In this document: positions 9,789 through 18,774 of the stretch, in pieces
Layout: every line of letters begins with the position of its first letter
How positions within the stretch are numbered: position 1 is the first letter of the stretch
Origin: Bradyrhizobium sp. CCBAU 051011
Lineage (GTDB): Bacteria; Pseudomonadota; Alphaproteobacteria; Rhizobiales; Xanthobacteraceae
DNA length: 64,000 nt
Direction: 5' to 3'
Assembly: GCF_009930815.1 (NCBI RefSeq)
Contig: NZ_CP022222.1
Span: 903,501 to 967,500, forward strand
The notes under the pieces: model-generated
What the model saw: the letters and a program-made list of their open reading frames with translations, nothing else
Told to the model about the DNA's origin: nothing
The model's database searches: none
Made by a program: the position numbers and the translations under genes

Positions 9789-10727
9789 ATGCCGATCAGC
9801 GTCTCCACCGACCCGATCCGTCCGACCGAACGGACGGCTTATTGGACCGAAGCGATCTGCCGGTCGTTCGCCCATGTCGAGACCAGGCCGCTCGGCTCCG
9901 CCGTGGTCAGCGGCCATTTCGAATTCGTCGAGATCGGCGGAGCGAAGCTCGTCCGTTTCGACAGCAGCCCGCAATGCTACACCCGCGATGCCAGGCTGGT
10001 GAGCCGGGCCGGCTCGGACGAATTCATGTTCGACTTTCAGCGGCGCGGCCGAAGCTCGATGGTGCAGGCCGGAAACGAAGGCACCATCGATCCCGGATAC
10101 GGCGTGCTCTACGATGCGCGGCGCCCGTTCGAGGATCGGCTGTTCGGCTCCGAACAGCGCGTGGAGCTGCTGATCGCGACCGTCCCCGCCGCCTCGCTGT
10201 TGCGGTCTGTCCCCAGGGCGGAGCGGTTCTGCGCCAGGCCGGTGCCGCTATCCGGGACGGTGGCACGTTCGATTGCCGCGCTGTTTCGCGACGCGATCTC
10301 CTTATCCGATGCGCCGGCGCGACAGAGCGAGCCCGATATCGTTGCCTATCTGTCGGCCCTGCTCCGTCTCGCCGCCGGCGCCAGCCATGAACTGTCCCGG
10401 CCCGACCTGTTCGGCCTGATCGATATCTATCTGAGAGCCAATATCGCCGCCATCCGGCCAGTGCCGGCGCTCGCTGCCGAATTCGGCATTTCCGAGCGGA
10501 CGTTTCATCGGATCTTCGCCGACCGCGAGACCACGTTCGAACGGCACGTGCTTCATCTGCGCGCCGAACTGTTTCGGGACCTGCTGCGGCAGCCTTCGCT
10601 GGCCAGCGTTTCTATCGCGCGGCTTGCGCATCAGTGCGGCTTCGCCGACGCCGCCCATGCCACCCGCACGTTCAAGGACAGATTTGCCACCACGCCACGG
10701 GACTTCCGCACAAGCGAGACCGGCTAA
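9789..10727 (+). CDS. AraC-family transcriptional regulator, FeaR-like
   Basis: 312 residues from the ATG at 9789; an in-frame start at 9729 exists but adds low-complexity residues. The N-terminal 180 residues are an AraC-binding-like domain (AYWTEAICRSFAHVE start). The C-terminal 100 residues hold the two AraC helix-turn-helices (LAAEFGISERTFHRIF and IARLAHQCGFADAAHATRTF). It diverges from the amine oxidase gene across 143 bases, the same partnership as FeaR with TynA/FeaB in enteric bacteria. It is probably the amine-responsive activator of that gene. Its stop overlaps the convergent epimerase stop by 4 bases. Confidence 0.85.
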   Translation: MPISVSTDPIRPTERTAYWTEAICRSFAHVETRPLGSAVVSGHFEFVEIGGAKLVRFDSSPQCYTRDARLVSRAGSDEFMFDFQRRGRSSMVQAGNEGTIDPGYGVLYDARRPFEDRLFGSEQRVELLIATVPAASLLRSVPRAERFCARPVPLSGTVARSIAALFRDAISLSDAPARQSEPDIVAYLSALLRLAAGASHELSRPDLFGLIDIYLRANIAAIRPVPALAAEFGISERTFHRIFADRETTFERHVLHLRAELFRDLLRQPSLASVSIARLAHQCGFADAAHATRTFKDRFATTPRDFRTSETG

Positions 10728-11746
10728 GCCGCACAATAGCCGCGATACCAAGCTGCGAACTTCTGTATGCCATCCTCGATCGGGGTCGAGGGGCGAAAGC
10801 CGACGTCACGCACGAGATCATCGACATCGGCATAGGTCGTCGGCACGTCGCCCGGTTGCATCGGCAGCAATTCCTTTTTGGCCTTGCGCCCAAGCTCCTG
10901 CTCGAGGACATCGAGCACATGCAGCAACTGCTGCGGCTTGTTGTTGCCGACATTGTAGATGCGCCAGGGAGCGGCGCTCGATCCCGGGTCCAGGGCGCCG
11001 CCGAGGCTTAGCTGCCCGCCTTGCGGCGCGCGATCGATCAGGCGAACGAGCGCTTCCGTCACGTCATCGATGTAGGTGAAGTCGCGAAGCATCCGACCGC
11101 CATTGAACAACTTGACGGGGTCGCCGCGGACGATCGCGTCCGCGAACACGAACAGCGCCATGTCGGGCCGATACCACGGGCCGTATACCGTGAAGAATCG
11201 CAAGCCGGTGCACGGGATGCGGTAGAGATGGCTGTATGAATGGGCCATCAACTCGTTGGCCTTCTTGCTCGCGGCATAGAGGCTGATCGGGTGATCCACG
11301 TTGTCATGCACCGAGAACGGCAGCTTCCTGTTGGCGCCGTAGACGGATGACGAGGACGCGAACAGCAGATGACGGCAGCCATTGTGCCGGCATCCCTCCA
11401 GAACGTTCGCGAAGCCGACCAGATTGGCGTCGACATAGGCGTGCGGATCTCTCAGCGAGTATCGCACGCCTGCCTGCGCAGCCAGATGGATGACGACGGG
11501 AAACCGATGGCGCGCGAACAGCGCCGGTATCGCGACGCGATCCGCCACATCAAGCTCTTCGAACTGAAAGCGCGGATCGTTGCGGAGGATAGCGAGCCGG
11601 GCCGCCTTCAGTTGCGGATCGTAATATGAATTGAGGTTGTCGATCCCGACCACGCGGTGGCCGGACTGCAATAGCCGTTGCGCCACGTGGAATCCGATGA
11701 ATCCCGCGCTCCCCGTTACCAGAATTGCCTGATCCGCAATCATCAT
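10724..11746 (-). CDS. UDP-glucuronate 4-epimerase-like NAD-dependent epimerase
   Basis: 340 residues; the start may be 11743, since two ATGs are adjacent. An extended SDR fold with a Rossmann GSAGFIG near residue 12, SSSSVYG, and the YAASK catalytic Tyr/Lys. HLAAQAGVRYSL, YVDANLVGF and GRMLRDFTYIDDV are characteristic of the UDP-GlcA 4-epimerase family (LpsL/CapI), which makes UDP-galacturonate. It is the last gene of a five-gene minus-strand run, 45 bases after UDP-glucose dehydrogenase, which makes its substrate. It should supply galacturonate residues to the polysaccharide built by the surrounding genes. Confidence 0.85.
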   Translation of the reverse strand: MMIADQAILVTGSAGFIGFHVAQRLLQSGHRVVGIDNLNSYYDPQLKAARLAILRNDPRFQFEELDVADRVAIPALFARHRFPVVIHLAAQAGVRYSLRDPHAYVDANLVGFANVLEGCRHNGCRHLLFASSSSVYGANRKLPFSVHDNVDHPISLYAASKKANELMAHSYSHLYRIPCTGLRFFTVYGPWYRPDMALFVFADAIVRGDPVKLFNGGRMLRDFTYIDDVTEALVRLIDRAPQGGQLSLGGALDPGSSAAPWRIYNVGNNKPQQLLHVLDVLEQELGRKAKKELLPMQPGDVPTTYADVDDLVRDVGFRPSTPIEDGIQKFAAWYRGYCAA

Positions 11747-11791
11747 ATGCGTGTATCCTTAGTCAGCCGATGTCATGACGGCTCGTGTCCT

Positions 11792-13111
11792 TCAGTAGGC
11801 CACCGATTTCGGCCGCCCCACGCCGCAATACAGAAAGCCGTTCCGCTCCACTTCCTCCGGAGAGTAGATGTTGCGCAGATCGACGATGACGGGACAGGCC
11901 ATGATGGCAGCCAACTCCCTGAAGTCCAGCGCCCGGAACTGCTCCCATTCCGTGACAATGACGAGCGCGTGACACCCCTTTGCGCAGCGATAGGCGCTAT
12001 CGCAGAAAGTGACGTTCTCGAACACCTTCTTCGCCTGCTCCATGCCGACCGGATCGAACACCCGCACCTCGGCGCCCATGTCCTGCAGCGCGGTAATCAG
12101 CGGAATCGACGGCGCGTCGCGCATGTCGTCGGTCTCGGGCTTGAAGGTGACGCCGAGCACCGCAATGGATTTGCCGCGGATGTTGCCGCCGAACGCGTTC
12201 GCGACCTTGCGGGCCATCGCCCGCTTGCGCTGGTCGTTGACAGCGACCACCGTTTCCACGATCCGCAGCGGCGATTCGTTGTCCTGGCCGGTCTTGATCA
12301 GCGCCATCGCGTCCTTTGGAAAGCAGGAGCCGCCGAAGCCTGGCCCGGCGTGCAGGAATTTCTGGCCGATCCGGTTGTCGAGACCGATCCCGCGAGCGAC
12401 TTCCTGCACATTGGCGCCGACCTTCTCGGCAAGGTCCGCGATCTCGTTGATGAAGGCGATCTTGGTGGCGAGGAAGGAGTTGGCGGCGTATTTAGTCAGC
12501 TCCGCGGTGCGGCGATCGGTATAGAGAATCGGGGAAGCGTTAAGGTGGAGCGGCCGGTACACCTCGGTCATCACGCTGCGGGCGCGCGCATCGTCCGTTC
12601 CGATGACAATCCGGTCGGGGTGCTTGAAGTCGCGGATCGCCGCCCCCTCACGCAGGAATTCGGGATTGGAAACGACGGCAACGGAGGCGGCCGGATTCTC
12701 TTCGCGGATGATACGCTCGACCTCGTCGCCCGTTCCAACCGGAACCGTCGATTTGGTGACCACCACCGCCCGATCGGGAAGCGCGCCCGCAATCTCGCGC
12801 GCTGCCGTGTAGACATAGGACAAATCGGCATGGCCGTCGCCGCGGCGCGACGGCGTGCCGACCGCGATGAACACCACTTCCGCTTGGTTGACCGCAGACT
12901 TCAGATCGCTCGCAAACGACAGGCGGCCCTGGGCGACATTTCGCGCCACCAGTTCGGCAAGTCCCGGCTCGTGAATTGGCATCTCTCCGTTGTTGAGGCT
13001 TGCTACTTTTTCCGCGTTGCTATCGATGCAGACGACTTGATGCCCAAAATCGGAAAAACAGGCGCCTGACACCAGCCCGACATAGCCGGCGCCAATCATT
13101 GCTATATGCAT
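11792..13111 (-). CDS. ugd: UDP-glucose 6-dehydrogenase
   Basis: 439 residues from the ATG at 13111, which gives the classic MHIAMIGAGYVGLV start; the open frame above it is not family-like. It carries the GxGYVG dinucleotide-binding motif, FLREGAAIRDF, and the catalytic Cys in GFGGSCFPKD. It oxidises UDP-glucose twice to UDP-glucuronate with NAD. It sits between the FkbM methyltransferase gene and the UDP-GlcA epimerase gene, all on the minus strand, as the uronic acid supply of the exopolysaccharide locus. Confidence 0.95.
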   Translation of the reverse strand: MHIAMIGAGYVGLVSGACFSDFGHQVVCIDSNAEKVASLNNGEMPIHEPGLAELVARNVAQGRLSFASDLKSAVNQAEVVFIAVGTPSRRGDGHADLSYVYTAAREIAGALPDRAVVVTKSTVPVGTGDEVERIIREENPAASVAVVSNPEFLREGAAIRDFKHPDRIVIGTDDARARSVMTEVYRPLHLNASPILYTDRRTAELTKYAANSFLATKIAFINEIADLAEKVGANVQEVARGIGLDNRIGQKFLHAGPGFGGSCFPKDAMALIKTGQDNESPLRIVETVVAVNDQRKRAMARKVANAFGGNIRGKSIAVLGVTFKPETDDMRDAPSIPLITALQDMGAEVRVFDPVGMEQAKKVFENVTFCDSAYRCAKGCHALVIVTEWEQFRALDFRELAAIMACPVIVDLRNIYSPEEVERNGFLYCGVGRPKSVAY

Positions 13112-13178
13112 TATGGATCCTGTGTTACGCCGCGCGCGGCCCAACCGCGCGGACGGGAATGAGCGATGAAACGACGAG

Positions 13179-13967
13179 CTAGCTGCTCAATATCGATTCA
13201 CCGTCGAGATGGCGGGGAAAGAAAAAGAAGTTGTTGACGTAGAACTGACCGTCCTTGCGACCGCCATCCGGTCGTAAGGCATCGGCATCCTGGAGCGTTC
13301 CCGGATCGAACGCCTCGACGTCAATCACCTCGTTGTCCTTCAGGAAGAACCCCCGATAGGATTTGCTGCGGAAGAATTCGAACACCGAGCGCGTCGCCGC
13401 GGCACGGTGGCGGTCTTCCGCCTCTACCAAAAATACCGGCTGGCAACGCTCCAGAAGTTCGACAGCGCCATTGAGGACGTTCAACTCATGGCCTTCGACG
13501 TCGATTTTCACGAACGCCACATCCCGACTAATCACCGCGTCGAGCCGCGCGATCGGCACGTGCGCGGAGACCATTCTGGCCGATGGCTCGGCCCGCGCTT
13601 CCAGAGAGGCAAGGCCATAGACCAGGCCGTCCTCGCCTTGCGGGATGAACAATTCAGCGTCGCCGTCATGATCAGACAGTGCGATCTCGTGGACGCTGAC
13701 GTTCCGCGCCGAGGTCCGGCGCAGCAACCTCGCCATCTGCTGCGAAGGCTCGAAGGCATGGACCTGCCGGGAAAGGCGCGCCAGCCGCCGCGTGTAGAGG
13801 CCGCAGTTCGCGCCCACGTCGACCGTCACCGCGCCATCGGGAATGACCTTGTCGAGATAGGACAGTTCGCGCTCCGCCGATTTGGGACGCTTCATGAAAT
13901 GCCACTGCAGCCATATCGACGGAAACGCGTCCTTCACCAGCTCTTTCACTTGCTGTTTTGCACTCAT
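13179..13967 (-). CDS. FkbM family methyltransferase
   Basis: 262 residues. The start at 13967 has an excellent AAAGGAGG ribosome site 5-6 bases upstream; longer in-frame starts lack one. It has a SAM-binding VDVGANCGLYTRRLA motif, FEPSQQMA, and KIDVEGHELNVL typical of FkbM-type methyltransferases. The C-terminus (FYVNNFFFFPR) is also typical. Members O-methylate sugars or hydroxyls. Its position among nucleotide-sugar genes suggests methylation of an exopolysaccharide sugar. Confidence 0.85.
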   Translation of the reverse strand: MSAKQQVKELVKDAFPSIWLQWHFMKRPKSAERELSYLDKVIPDGAVTVDVGANCGLYTRRLARLSRQVHAFEPSQQMARLLRRTSARNVSVHEIALSDHDGDAELFIPQGEDGLVYGLASLEARAEPSARMVSAHVPIARLDAVISRDVAFVKIDVEGHELNVLNGAVELLERCQPVFLVEAEDRHRAAATRSVFEFFRSKSYRGFFLKDNEVIDVEAFDPGTLQDADALRPDGGRKDGQFYVNNFFFFPRHLDGESILSS

Positions 13968-14054
13968 GGCCGCCTCCTTTGGTGTCGCGCGCATAGCCCT
14001 TGCTGCGGCGTGCGCCGTCCCCGATGCGGATGCTGCCACTCATCCGGCCGCGCC

Positions 14055-15494
14055 TCAGACGCGATCATAGATATCCTGCACGCGAACGATGTCGTCCTCG
14101 CCGAGATAGGTGCCCGACTGGACCTCGATCAGGTTGAGCGGAACCTTTCCGGGATTTTCCAGGCGATGCATGCACCCCAGGGGAACGAAGATCGACTCGT
14201 TCTCGCGCAGCAAGATTTCTTCGTCGTCGCGCGTGACGATCGCGGTACCGTTCACCACGACCCAGTGTTCGGCGCGGTGATAATGTTTTTGCAGCGACAG
14301 CTTGGCGCCAGGATTGACGGTGATGCGCTTGACCTGAAACCGCTCGCCGGCGTGGATCGACTGATAGTAGCCCCAAGGACGATGGACGCTGTGGGTCTGG
14401 GTTGCCGAACGATGACCGTTTGCCTTCAGGCGCTCGACCAATTTTCCGACATCCTGATCGCGCTTGCGGCTGGTCACCAGCACCACATCCGGTGAGGTGG
14501 CAATGACAAGGTCTTCGACCCCGAGCGCTGCGACCAGTTGTCCGTCGCCCCGGACGTAGCAACCCGACGCATCCTCCACGACCGCGTCACCGATGACGAC
14601 GTTGCCTGATTGATCCTTGTCGGCCATCGACCACAGAGCTGACCAGCTCCCGACATCGCTCCAGTCGAACGTGGCGGGAACGACCACCGCGTTGTCGGTC
14701 TTTTCCATGATCGCATAGTCGATCGAGATCGCGGGGCAGGCCTCGAAGGCACGCTCGTCGAGGCGGAGAAAATCGAGGTCGCGGGTGGCGCCTGTCAAGG
14801 CCTTGCGGCAGGCGGCGAGGACTTCCGGCGCGCGATGCGCCAGTTCGTCGATGAACTGGCGCGCCGGCAGCAGAAATATCCCGCTGTTCCAGACATGCTC
14901 GTCGCACGCCAATAGGCGCTCGACCGTCACCAGATCCGGCTTCTCGACGAAGCCGGCGACGCTACGAATGGGAGACGCGGCATCCAGCTCATCGCCCATC
15001 CGGATATAGCCGAACCCGGTCGCCGCCGATGAAGGCCGAACGCCGAACAGGACGAAGCGGCCATAGCGCGCGGCGGTAATACCCGTCGAGATGGCAGCGC
15101 GGAACGCGGCGTGGTCGCGCACCCAGTGGTCGACCGGCATCGCCAGTATCACGGCGTCGGGGTCGGATTCGCTGGCAAGCAATGCCGCAATCGCCACGGC
15201 GGGCGCGGTGTTTCTGCCGAACGGTTCGAGCACGATGGATGGACGATCGACCCCGACCGCGCGCAACTGCTCGCCGATCGCAAAGCGGTGCTCGGCGTTT
15301 GCGATCACCATCGGATCGGCAAACAGCGAGCGATCCTCGATCCGCAACGCCGTTTGCTGCAGCAGGGTGTTTTCGCCGAGCAGCGAGAGCAATTGCTTGG
15401 GGTAGGTTTCGCGGGAGAGCGGCCATAGCCGCGAGCCGGCGCCACCTGACAGGAGAACGGGTACGATACGGCCGCGCGGCTCGATCATCGCCAT
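14055..15494 (-). CDS. manC: Mannose-1-phosphate guanylyltransferase / mannose-6-phosphate isomerase
   Basis: 479 residues from the ATG at 15494, with AAGGA 7 bases upstream. The N-terminal nucleotidyltransferase carries the signature LSGGAGSRLWPLSRE and FVEKPD. The C-terminal cupin phosphomannose isomerase domain has RPWGYYQSI, QKHYHRAEHW metal-binding residues and ENESIFVPLG. The bifunctional enzyme converts fructose-6-P to mannose-6-P and mannose-1-P to GDP-mannose. The phosphomannomutase needed between the two steps is not in the window. It is the second gene of the minus-strand operon, 35 bases after the initiating transferase. Confidence 0.93.
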   Translation of the reverse strand: MAMIEPRGRIVPVLLSGGAGSRLWPLSRETYPKQLLSLLGENTLLQQTALRIEDRSLFADPMVIANAEHRFAIGEQLRAVGVDRPSIVLEPFGRNTAPAVAIAALLASESDPDAVILAMPVDHWVRDHAAFRAAISTGITAARYGRFVLFGVRPSSAATGFGYIRMGDELDAASPIRSVAGFVEKPDLVTVERLLACDEHVWNSGIFLLPARQFIDELAHRAPEVLAACRKALTGATRDLDFLRLDERAFEACPAISIDYAIMEKTDNAVVVPATFDWSDVGSWSALWSMADKDQSGNVVIGDAVVEDASGCYVRGDGQLVAALGVEDLVIATSPDVVLVTSRKRDQDVGKLVERLKANGHRSATQTHSVHRPWGYYQSIHAGERFQVKRITVNPGAKLSLQKHYHRAEHWVVVNGTAIVTRDDEEILLRENESIFVPLGCMHRLENPGKVPLNLIEVQSGTYLGEDDIVRVQDIYDRV

Positions 15495-15529
15495 TGCATG
15501 GTCCTTCGATGTTCTTGAGTGACGGGTGG

Positions 15530-16294
15530 TCAGAATCCGCTTCCCGACAGGAATTCCTTGCGGATCGTACGGATGATGATCATGACGTCCATGCGCAGCG
15601 ACCACCTCTCGATGTAATCGAGATCGTAATCGATCCGCGAAACCGCGGGACCGAACTCGGCCGTGCTTCCCCTGCAGCCGCTGACCTGCGCGAGCCCGGT
15701 AATGCCCGGCCGCGCGGTGTGCCGCTGAAAATAATAGGGCACGAGGTCTTCATAAGGCAGATCCGCCGCCAGCATTCCCGGCACGTGCGGCCGCGGCCCG
15801 ACCAGCGACATGTCGCCCTTGAGAACGTTGATCAATTGCGGAATTTCGTCGAGGCTGGTCTTTCGCAGAACTCTTCCCACTGCCGTCACGCGCGCGTCGC
15901 CCTGCACCGTCTGCTTTACGCCGCGGGCGTCGCCGGCATCGTTGCGCATCGTGCGGAACTTGTAGATCTTGAAGCGGCGGTTGCGATAGCCGTAGCGGTA
16001 CTGAAAGAACAGCACCGGGCCACGCGACGTCGCCTTGATCGCCACCGCGATCGCGATCAGGAGCGGCGCGAAAAACAGCAATGCGACGCTTGCGGCGGTA
16101 ACATCGAAGATGCGCTTTGCGATCGAGGATGACGGTTCGATCCGCGCGCGCTTGCGCGAACGCCGGCGCGCTCGATAGGCGCCAGACGTACCGCCGCCGG
16201 CAAATTCGACAGGACGGACCGATATCTGAGTTCGCTCTCTTCGAATCGGCGTGACGTTGTTCCGATCGAAGCTGGCTGTCACAATGGAGGCCAT
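15530..16294 (-). CDS. Undecaprenyl-phosphate sugar-1-phosphate transferase (exopolysaccharide initiation)
   Basis: 254 residues from the ATG at 16294, preceded by AAGGGAG. After a basic N-terminus it has a single hydrophobic helix ([17 protein letters not shown], about residues 75-95). The catalytic domain follows: [42 protein letters not shown]. These define the ExoY/PssY short-form polyprenyl-phosphate hexose-1-phosphate transferases. It places the first sugar (glucose or galactose type) on the lipid carrier at the inner membrane. First gene of the minus-strand arm. Confidence 0.92.
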   Translation of the reverse strand: MASIVTASFDRNNVTPIRRERTQISVRPVEFAGGGTSGAYRARRRSRKRARIEPSSSIAKRIFDVTAASVALLFFAPLLIAIAVAIKATSRGPVLFFQYRYGYRNRRFKIYKFRTMRNDAGDARGVKQTVQGDARVTAVGRVLRKTSLDEIPQLINVLKGDMSLVGPRPHVPGMLAADLPYEDLVPYYFQRHTARPGITGLAQVSGCRGSTAEFGPAVSRIDYDLDYIERWSLRMDVMIIIRTIRKEFLSGSGF

Positions 16295-16830
16295 GAGTCT
16301 CCCTTCTGCTGGAACCGGACTGTGATCGAGCACCTCGGGGTGCTCGACAACGAGCGTGACGATTTCGCAGCAGCGAATGTCCGCACTTTGCAGTCGCTAA
16401 CACTTTCCAGAATCTTGAACGAAATTTGGCGAGAACGCGAAAGCGATCCGCAGACGCACGGAACTGAATCGTTAATGAAGTTTGTGCGACGCGATATTCC
16501 GATTTGTTCGGAGACGCTTAGTGTCGAATTGCCTGGTTAATGACCTGCGCGTCGTTTGACGCTGCCATGCATAATCAAAAATCTCGGAACAAATTCCATT
16601 CTCCGATTCTCGACATTCAATCGAACAAACTCGCGATACTGCGCGGGCAACAAATCGCGGTCACGTCGTTGTTTTGCACGAGATTGTTCATCGAAAGCTG
16701 AAGCGATCGGCCACAGCCTGTCGAAAGACAGTGATTGAGGCGCAGGATGGTCGCCAGGCTTCGGGAGGAAACAGAGACGGCAGCGATTCGCGAGCCGTCC
16801 ACTTCACGGAACCGTTCCGGGGAGGCGCCC
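16295..16830. promoter_or_regulatory. Divergent intergenic region between the two arms of the polysaccharide locus
   Basis: A 536-base stretch that looks more AT-rich than its surroundings, between the minus-strand initiating transferase and the plus-strand arm. No recognised gene lies in it; short open frames have no ribosome site or family resemblance. It must hold the promoter of the minus-strand operon, and probably one for the plus-strand genes. I cannot assign a specific operator. Confidence 0.45.
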
Positions 16831-16974
16831 ATGATGGCCGAACGTCTGCATAGCCGCACGCTGGTGCAACACGACAGACTGTTGCCTGACCGCAAGCTCA
16901 GAAACCGTATCATTATCGGGAACACAATTGCGTGGGTGACGATCGCCATTCTTATTCGTCTGATCTTCTTCTAG
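16831..16974 (+). CDS. Small membrane protein (47 aa), unknown
   Basis: A 47-residue frame starting MMAERLHS at 16831, with GGGGAGG 7 bases upstream, a strong ribosome site. The first 30 residues are basic and hydrophilic. The last 20 (NTIAWVTIAILIRLIFF) form one membrane helix ending at the C-terminus, a tail-anchored small-protein layout. It lies 63 bases before the phosphatase at the head of the plus-strand polysaccharide arm. The family is not recognised; coding status rests on the ribosome site and helix only. Confidence 0.4.
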   Translation: MMAERLHSRTLVQHDRLLPDRKLRNRIIIGNTIAWVTIAILIRLIFF

Positions 16975-17037
16975 ACGCATCGACACACCGAGTCGTGGAT
17001 TGACCGTCGCCCGGTTCCATGATCGACATCTTGCATC

Positions 17038-17772
17038 ATGCACCGACCATTCGCGGCACCTTCGCGCTCTGTAACCGCTTCAGCGCCAGCCGGCACGCGC
17101 ATCTATGCGGTCGGCGACGTCCACGGCCGAGCCGATCTATTGAGCGAGATCACGTCACGAATCGACGACGACATTAGGCGCAGGCCGATCGCACATACGA
17201 TTGAGGTCTATCTCGGCGACTACATCGATCGCGGACCGGACTCCAGCACGGTGCTCGATTTGCTTGCGGTGCGCCTCGTTGCCAATCGTGCGGTGTGTCT
17301 GCGAGGCAACCACGAAGCTGTGATGGAAGGATTCCTTCAGGACCCGGCGATCCTGCCGTACTGGCTGCAATTGGGCGGCATGCAAACGCTTGCATCTTAC
17401 GGCATCGAGTTGCGCGACGAGAACGAGACAGCCTTCAACTTACATCGCCACTTTGTTGACGCGTTTCCTCGTGAACACGAATTGGTGATGCGATGTTTAC
17501 GCAATCAGTTCAGTTGCGGCGATTTCTTGTTCGTGCACGCCGGCATTCGCCCTGATGTCCCGATCGAGCATCAGGATCCCAATGACCTAATTTGGATTCG
17601 TGACGAGTTCCTCGACTCGACGCAGCGTCACGAAAGATTTGTCGTGCATGGTCATACACCGGTGCCGCATCCGGATATCAGGCCCAACCGAATCAACATC
17701 GACACTGCTGCATGGCGCACGGGAACTCTGACCTGTATTGCAATCGAAGGATCGACGATCCTGTTCTTGTGA
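17038..17772 (+). CDS. PPP-family serine/threonine-type metallophosphatase
   Basis: 244 residues with the complete PPP signature in order: GDVHGR, GDYIDRGPDS, GNHE, HAGIRP and HGHTP, which bind two metals. The family dephosphorylates phosphoproteins or acts as Ap4A-type hydrolase. It precedes the export protein and tyrosine autokinase genes, where Wzx/Wzy loci usually encode a low-molecular-weight tyrosine phosphatase (Wzb). A regulatory role opposite the autokinase is an inference from position only. Codon and base use look somewhat less GC-rich than the neighbours. Confidence 0.85.
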   Translation: MHRPFAAPSRSVTASAPAGTRIYAVGDVHGRADLLSEITSRIDDDIRRRPIAHTIEVYLGDYIDRGPDSSTVLDLLAVRLVANRAVCLRGNHEAVMEGFLQDPAILPYWLQLGGMQTLASYGIELRDENETAFNLHRHFVDAFPREHELVMRCLRNQFSCGDFLFVHAGIRPDVPIEHQDPNDLIWIRDEFLDSTQRHERFVVHGHTPVPHPDIRPNRINIDTAAWRTGTLTCIAIEGSTILFL

Positions 17773-17901
17773 TCGCCGAACACTCTAATGATGTGAAGCA
17801 CGCGTTCACCAAATCGAGCGGAACTCTCGCCTTCACATTCTTTCGCCGTTTTTGCTTCCATATGATCCGCAGCTGTTACGTGCATTCATGGAGATGCAGC
17901 C

Positions 17902-18477
17902 ATGCAGCAACGGTCGTTCAGCGCCGGCCTGACGCTTCCCTTTCTCTTCGTCCTTGCGATCGCCGGCTTCAGTGCCGGTCAAGCTTCAGCACAAACGTCG
18001 TCATCGTCATCGTCTGCGGACGGTTACGTTCTCGGTCCGAACGACCGAATCAGACTCAAGGTGTACGGGGAACCCGACATCACCGGCGAGTATGAAATCA
18101 GCAACAGCGGTCAGGTTTCGATTCCGCTCGCCGGCCATATCAAGGCTGCGGGCGCGACGACGCGGCAGCTCGAAAAGTCGATCGCGTCCGCACTGGCAAA
18201 GGGAATCGTGCGTGATCCCCGCGTCAACGTCGAGATCGCGCAATACCGCCCGTATTACATTCTCGGCGAGGTGAAGAAGAGCGGCGAATACCCGTACCGC
18301 AACGGATTGACGGTCATGGATGCCGTCGCGAGCGCCGGCGGATTCACGTATCGCGCCAACGAAAACAAGGTCTTTCTACGCCGCGCAGGCGCTGGTGCAG
18401 AAGAGACTTATCCTCTTGACGCTCCCGTTCCGGTCTATCCGGGCGACAACATCCGAATTCCGGAGCGCTACTTCTAG
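17902..18477 (+). CDS. Polysaccharide export protein (Wza-type, SLBB)
   Basis: 191 residues with a signal peptide ending at about residue 30 (FLFVLAIAGFSAGQASA). The polysaccharide export domain follows (DGYVLGPNDRIRLKVYGEPD, GQVSIPLAGHIKAAG), then an SLBB-like segment (YYILGEVKKSGEYPY, MDAVASAGGFTYRA). There is no lipobox Cys, and it is shorter than Wza (about 380 residues), as in many alphaproteobacterial homologues. It should form the periplasmic/outer-membrane part of the export channel together with the downstream autokinase. Confidence 0.9.
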   Translation: MQQRSFSAGLTLPFLFVLAIAGFSAGQASAQTSSSSSSADGYVLGPNDRIRLKVYGEPDITGEYEISNSGQVSIPLAGHIKAAGATTRQLEKSIASALAKGIVRDPRVNVEIAQYRPYYILGEVKKSGEYPYRNGLTVMDAVASAGGFTYRANENKVFLRRAGAGAEETYPLDAPVPVYPGDNIRIPERYF

Positions 18478-18550
18478 CCATCCACGGAACTGCAGATGAG
18501 GTGAATGCCGCTCGCGAGCGGATGACAGCGTTCGTGTTGCGCTGTCATCA

Positions 18551-18580
18551 CAAAATTTTTTGCGATTGCGAAAAATTTTG
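18551..18580. repeat. AT-rich perfect hairpin between export and outer-membrane genes
   Basis: Ten-base arms CAAAATTTTT (18551-18560) and AAAAATTTTG (18571-18580) are perfect inverted repeats. The centre (18561-18570) adds two more GC pairs around a GATT loop. In this GC-rich DNA such an A/T palindrome stands out. It could act as a terminator or attenuator after the export gene, or as a regulator site. A related AAATTTTT motif follows at about 18591. Confidence 0.5.
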
Positions 18581-18774
18581 CAGCGCGGGGAAATTTTTCC
18601 GGCAAGGCGCGTTGCAGGCGTGCGCATCACTTCAATCTCACAATCCAAAATCCTTGCGCCCGCGTACCGAGTATGAGGCCTGCCGTTTCTATGCGCAGTC
18701 GACGATCATTATTTGAGCGATGGGCCTCGCCCAATATGTGTTCGCCGCCTTCGCGCTCCCGCAAGGGATGGGTG

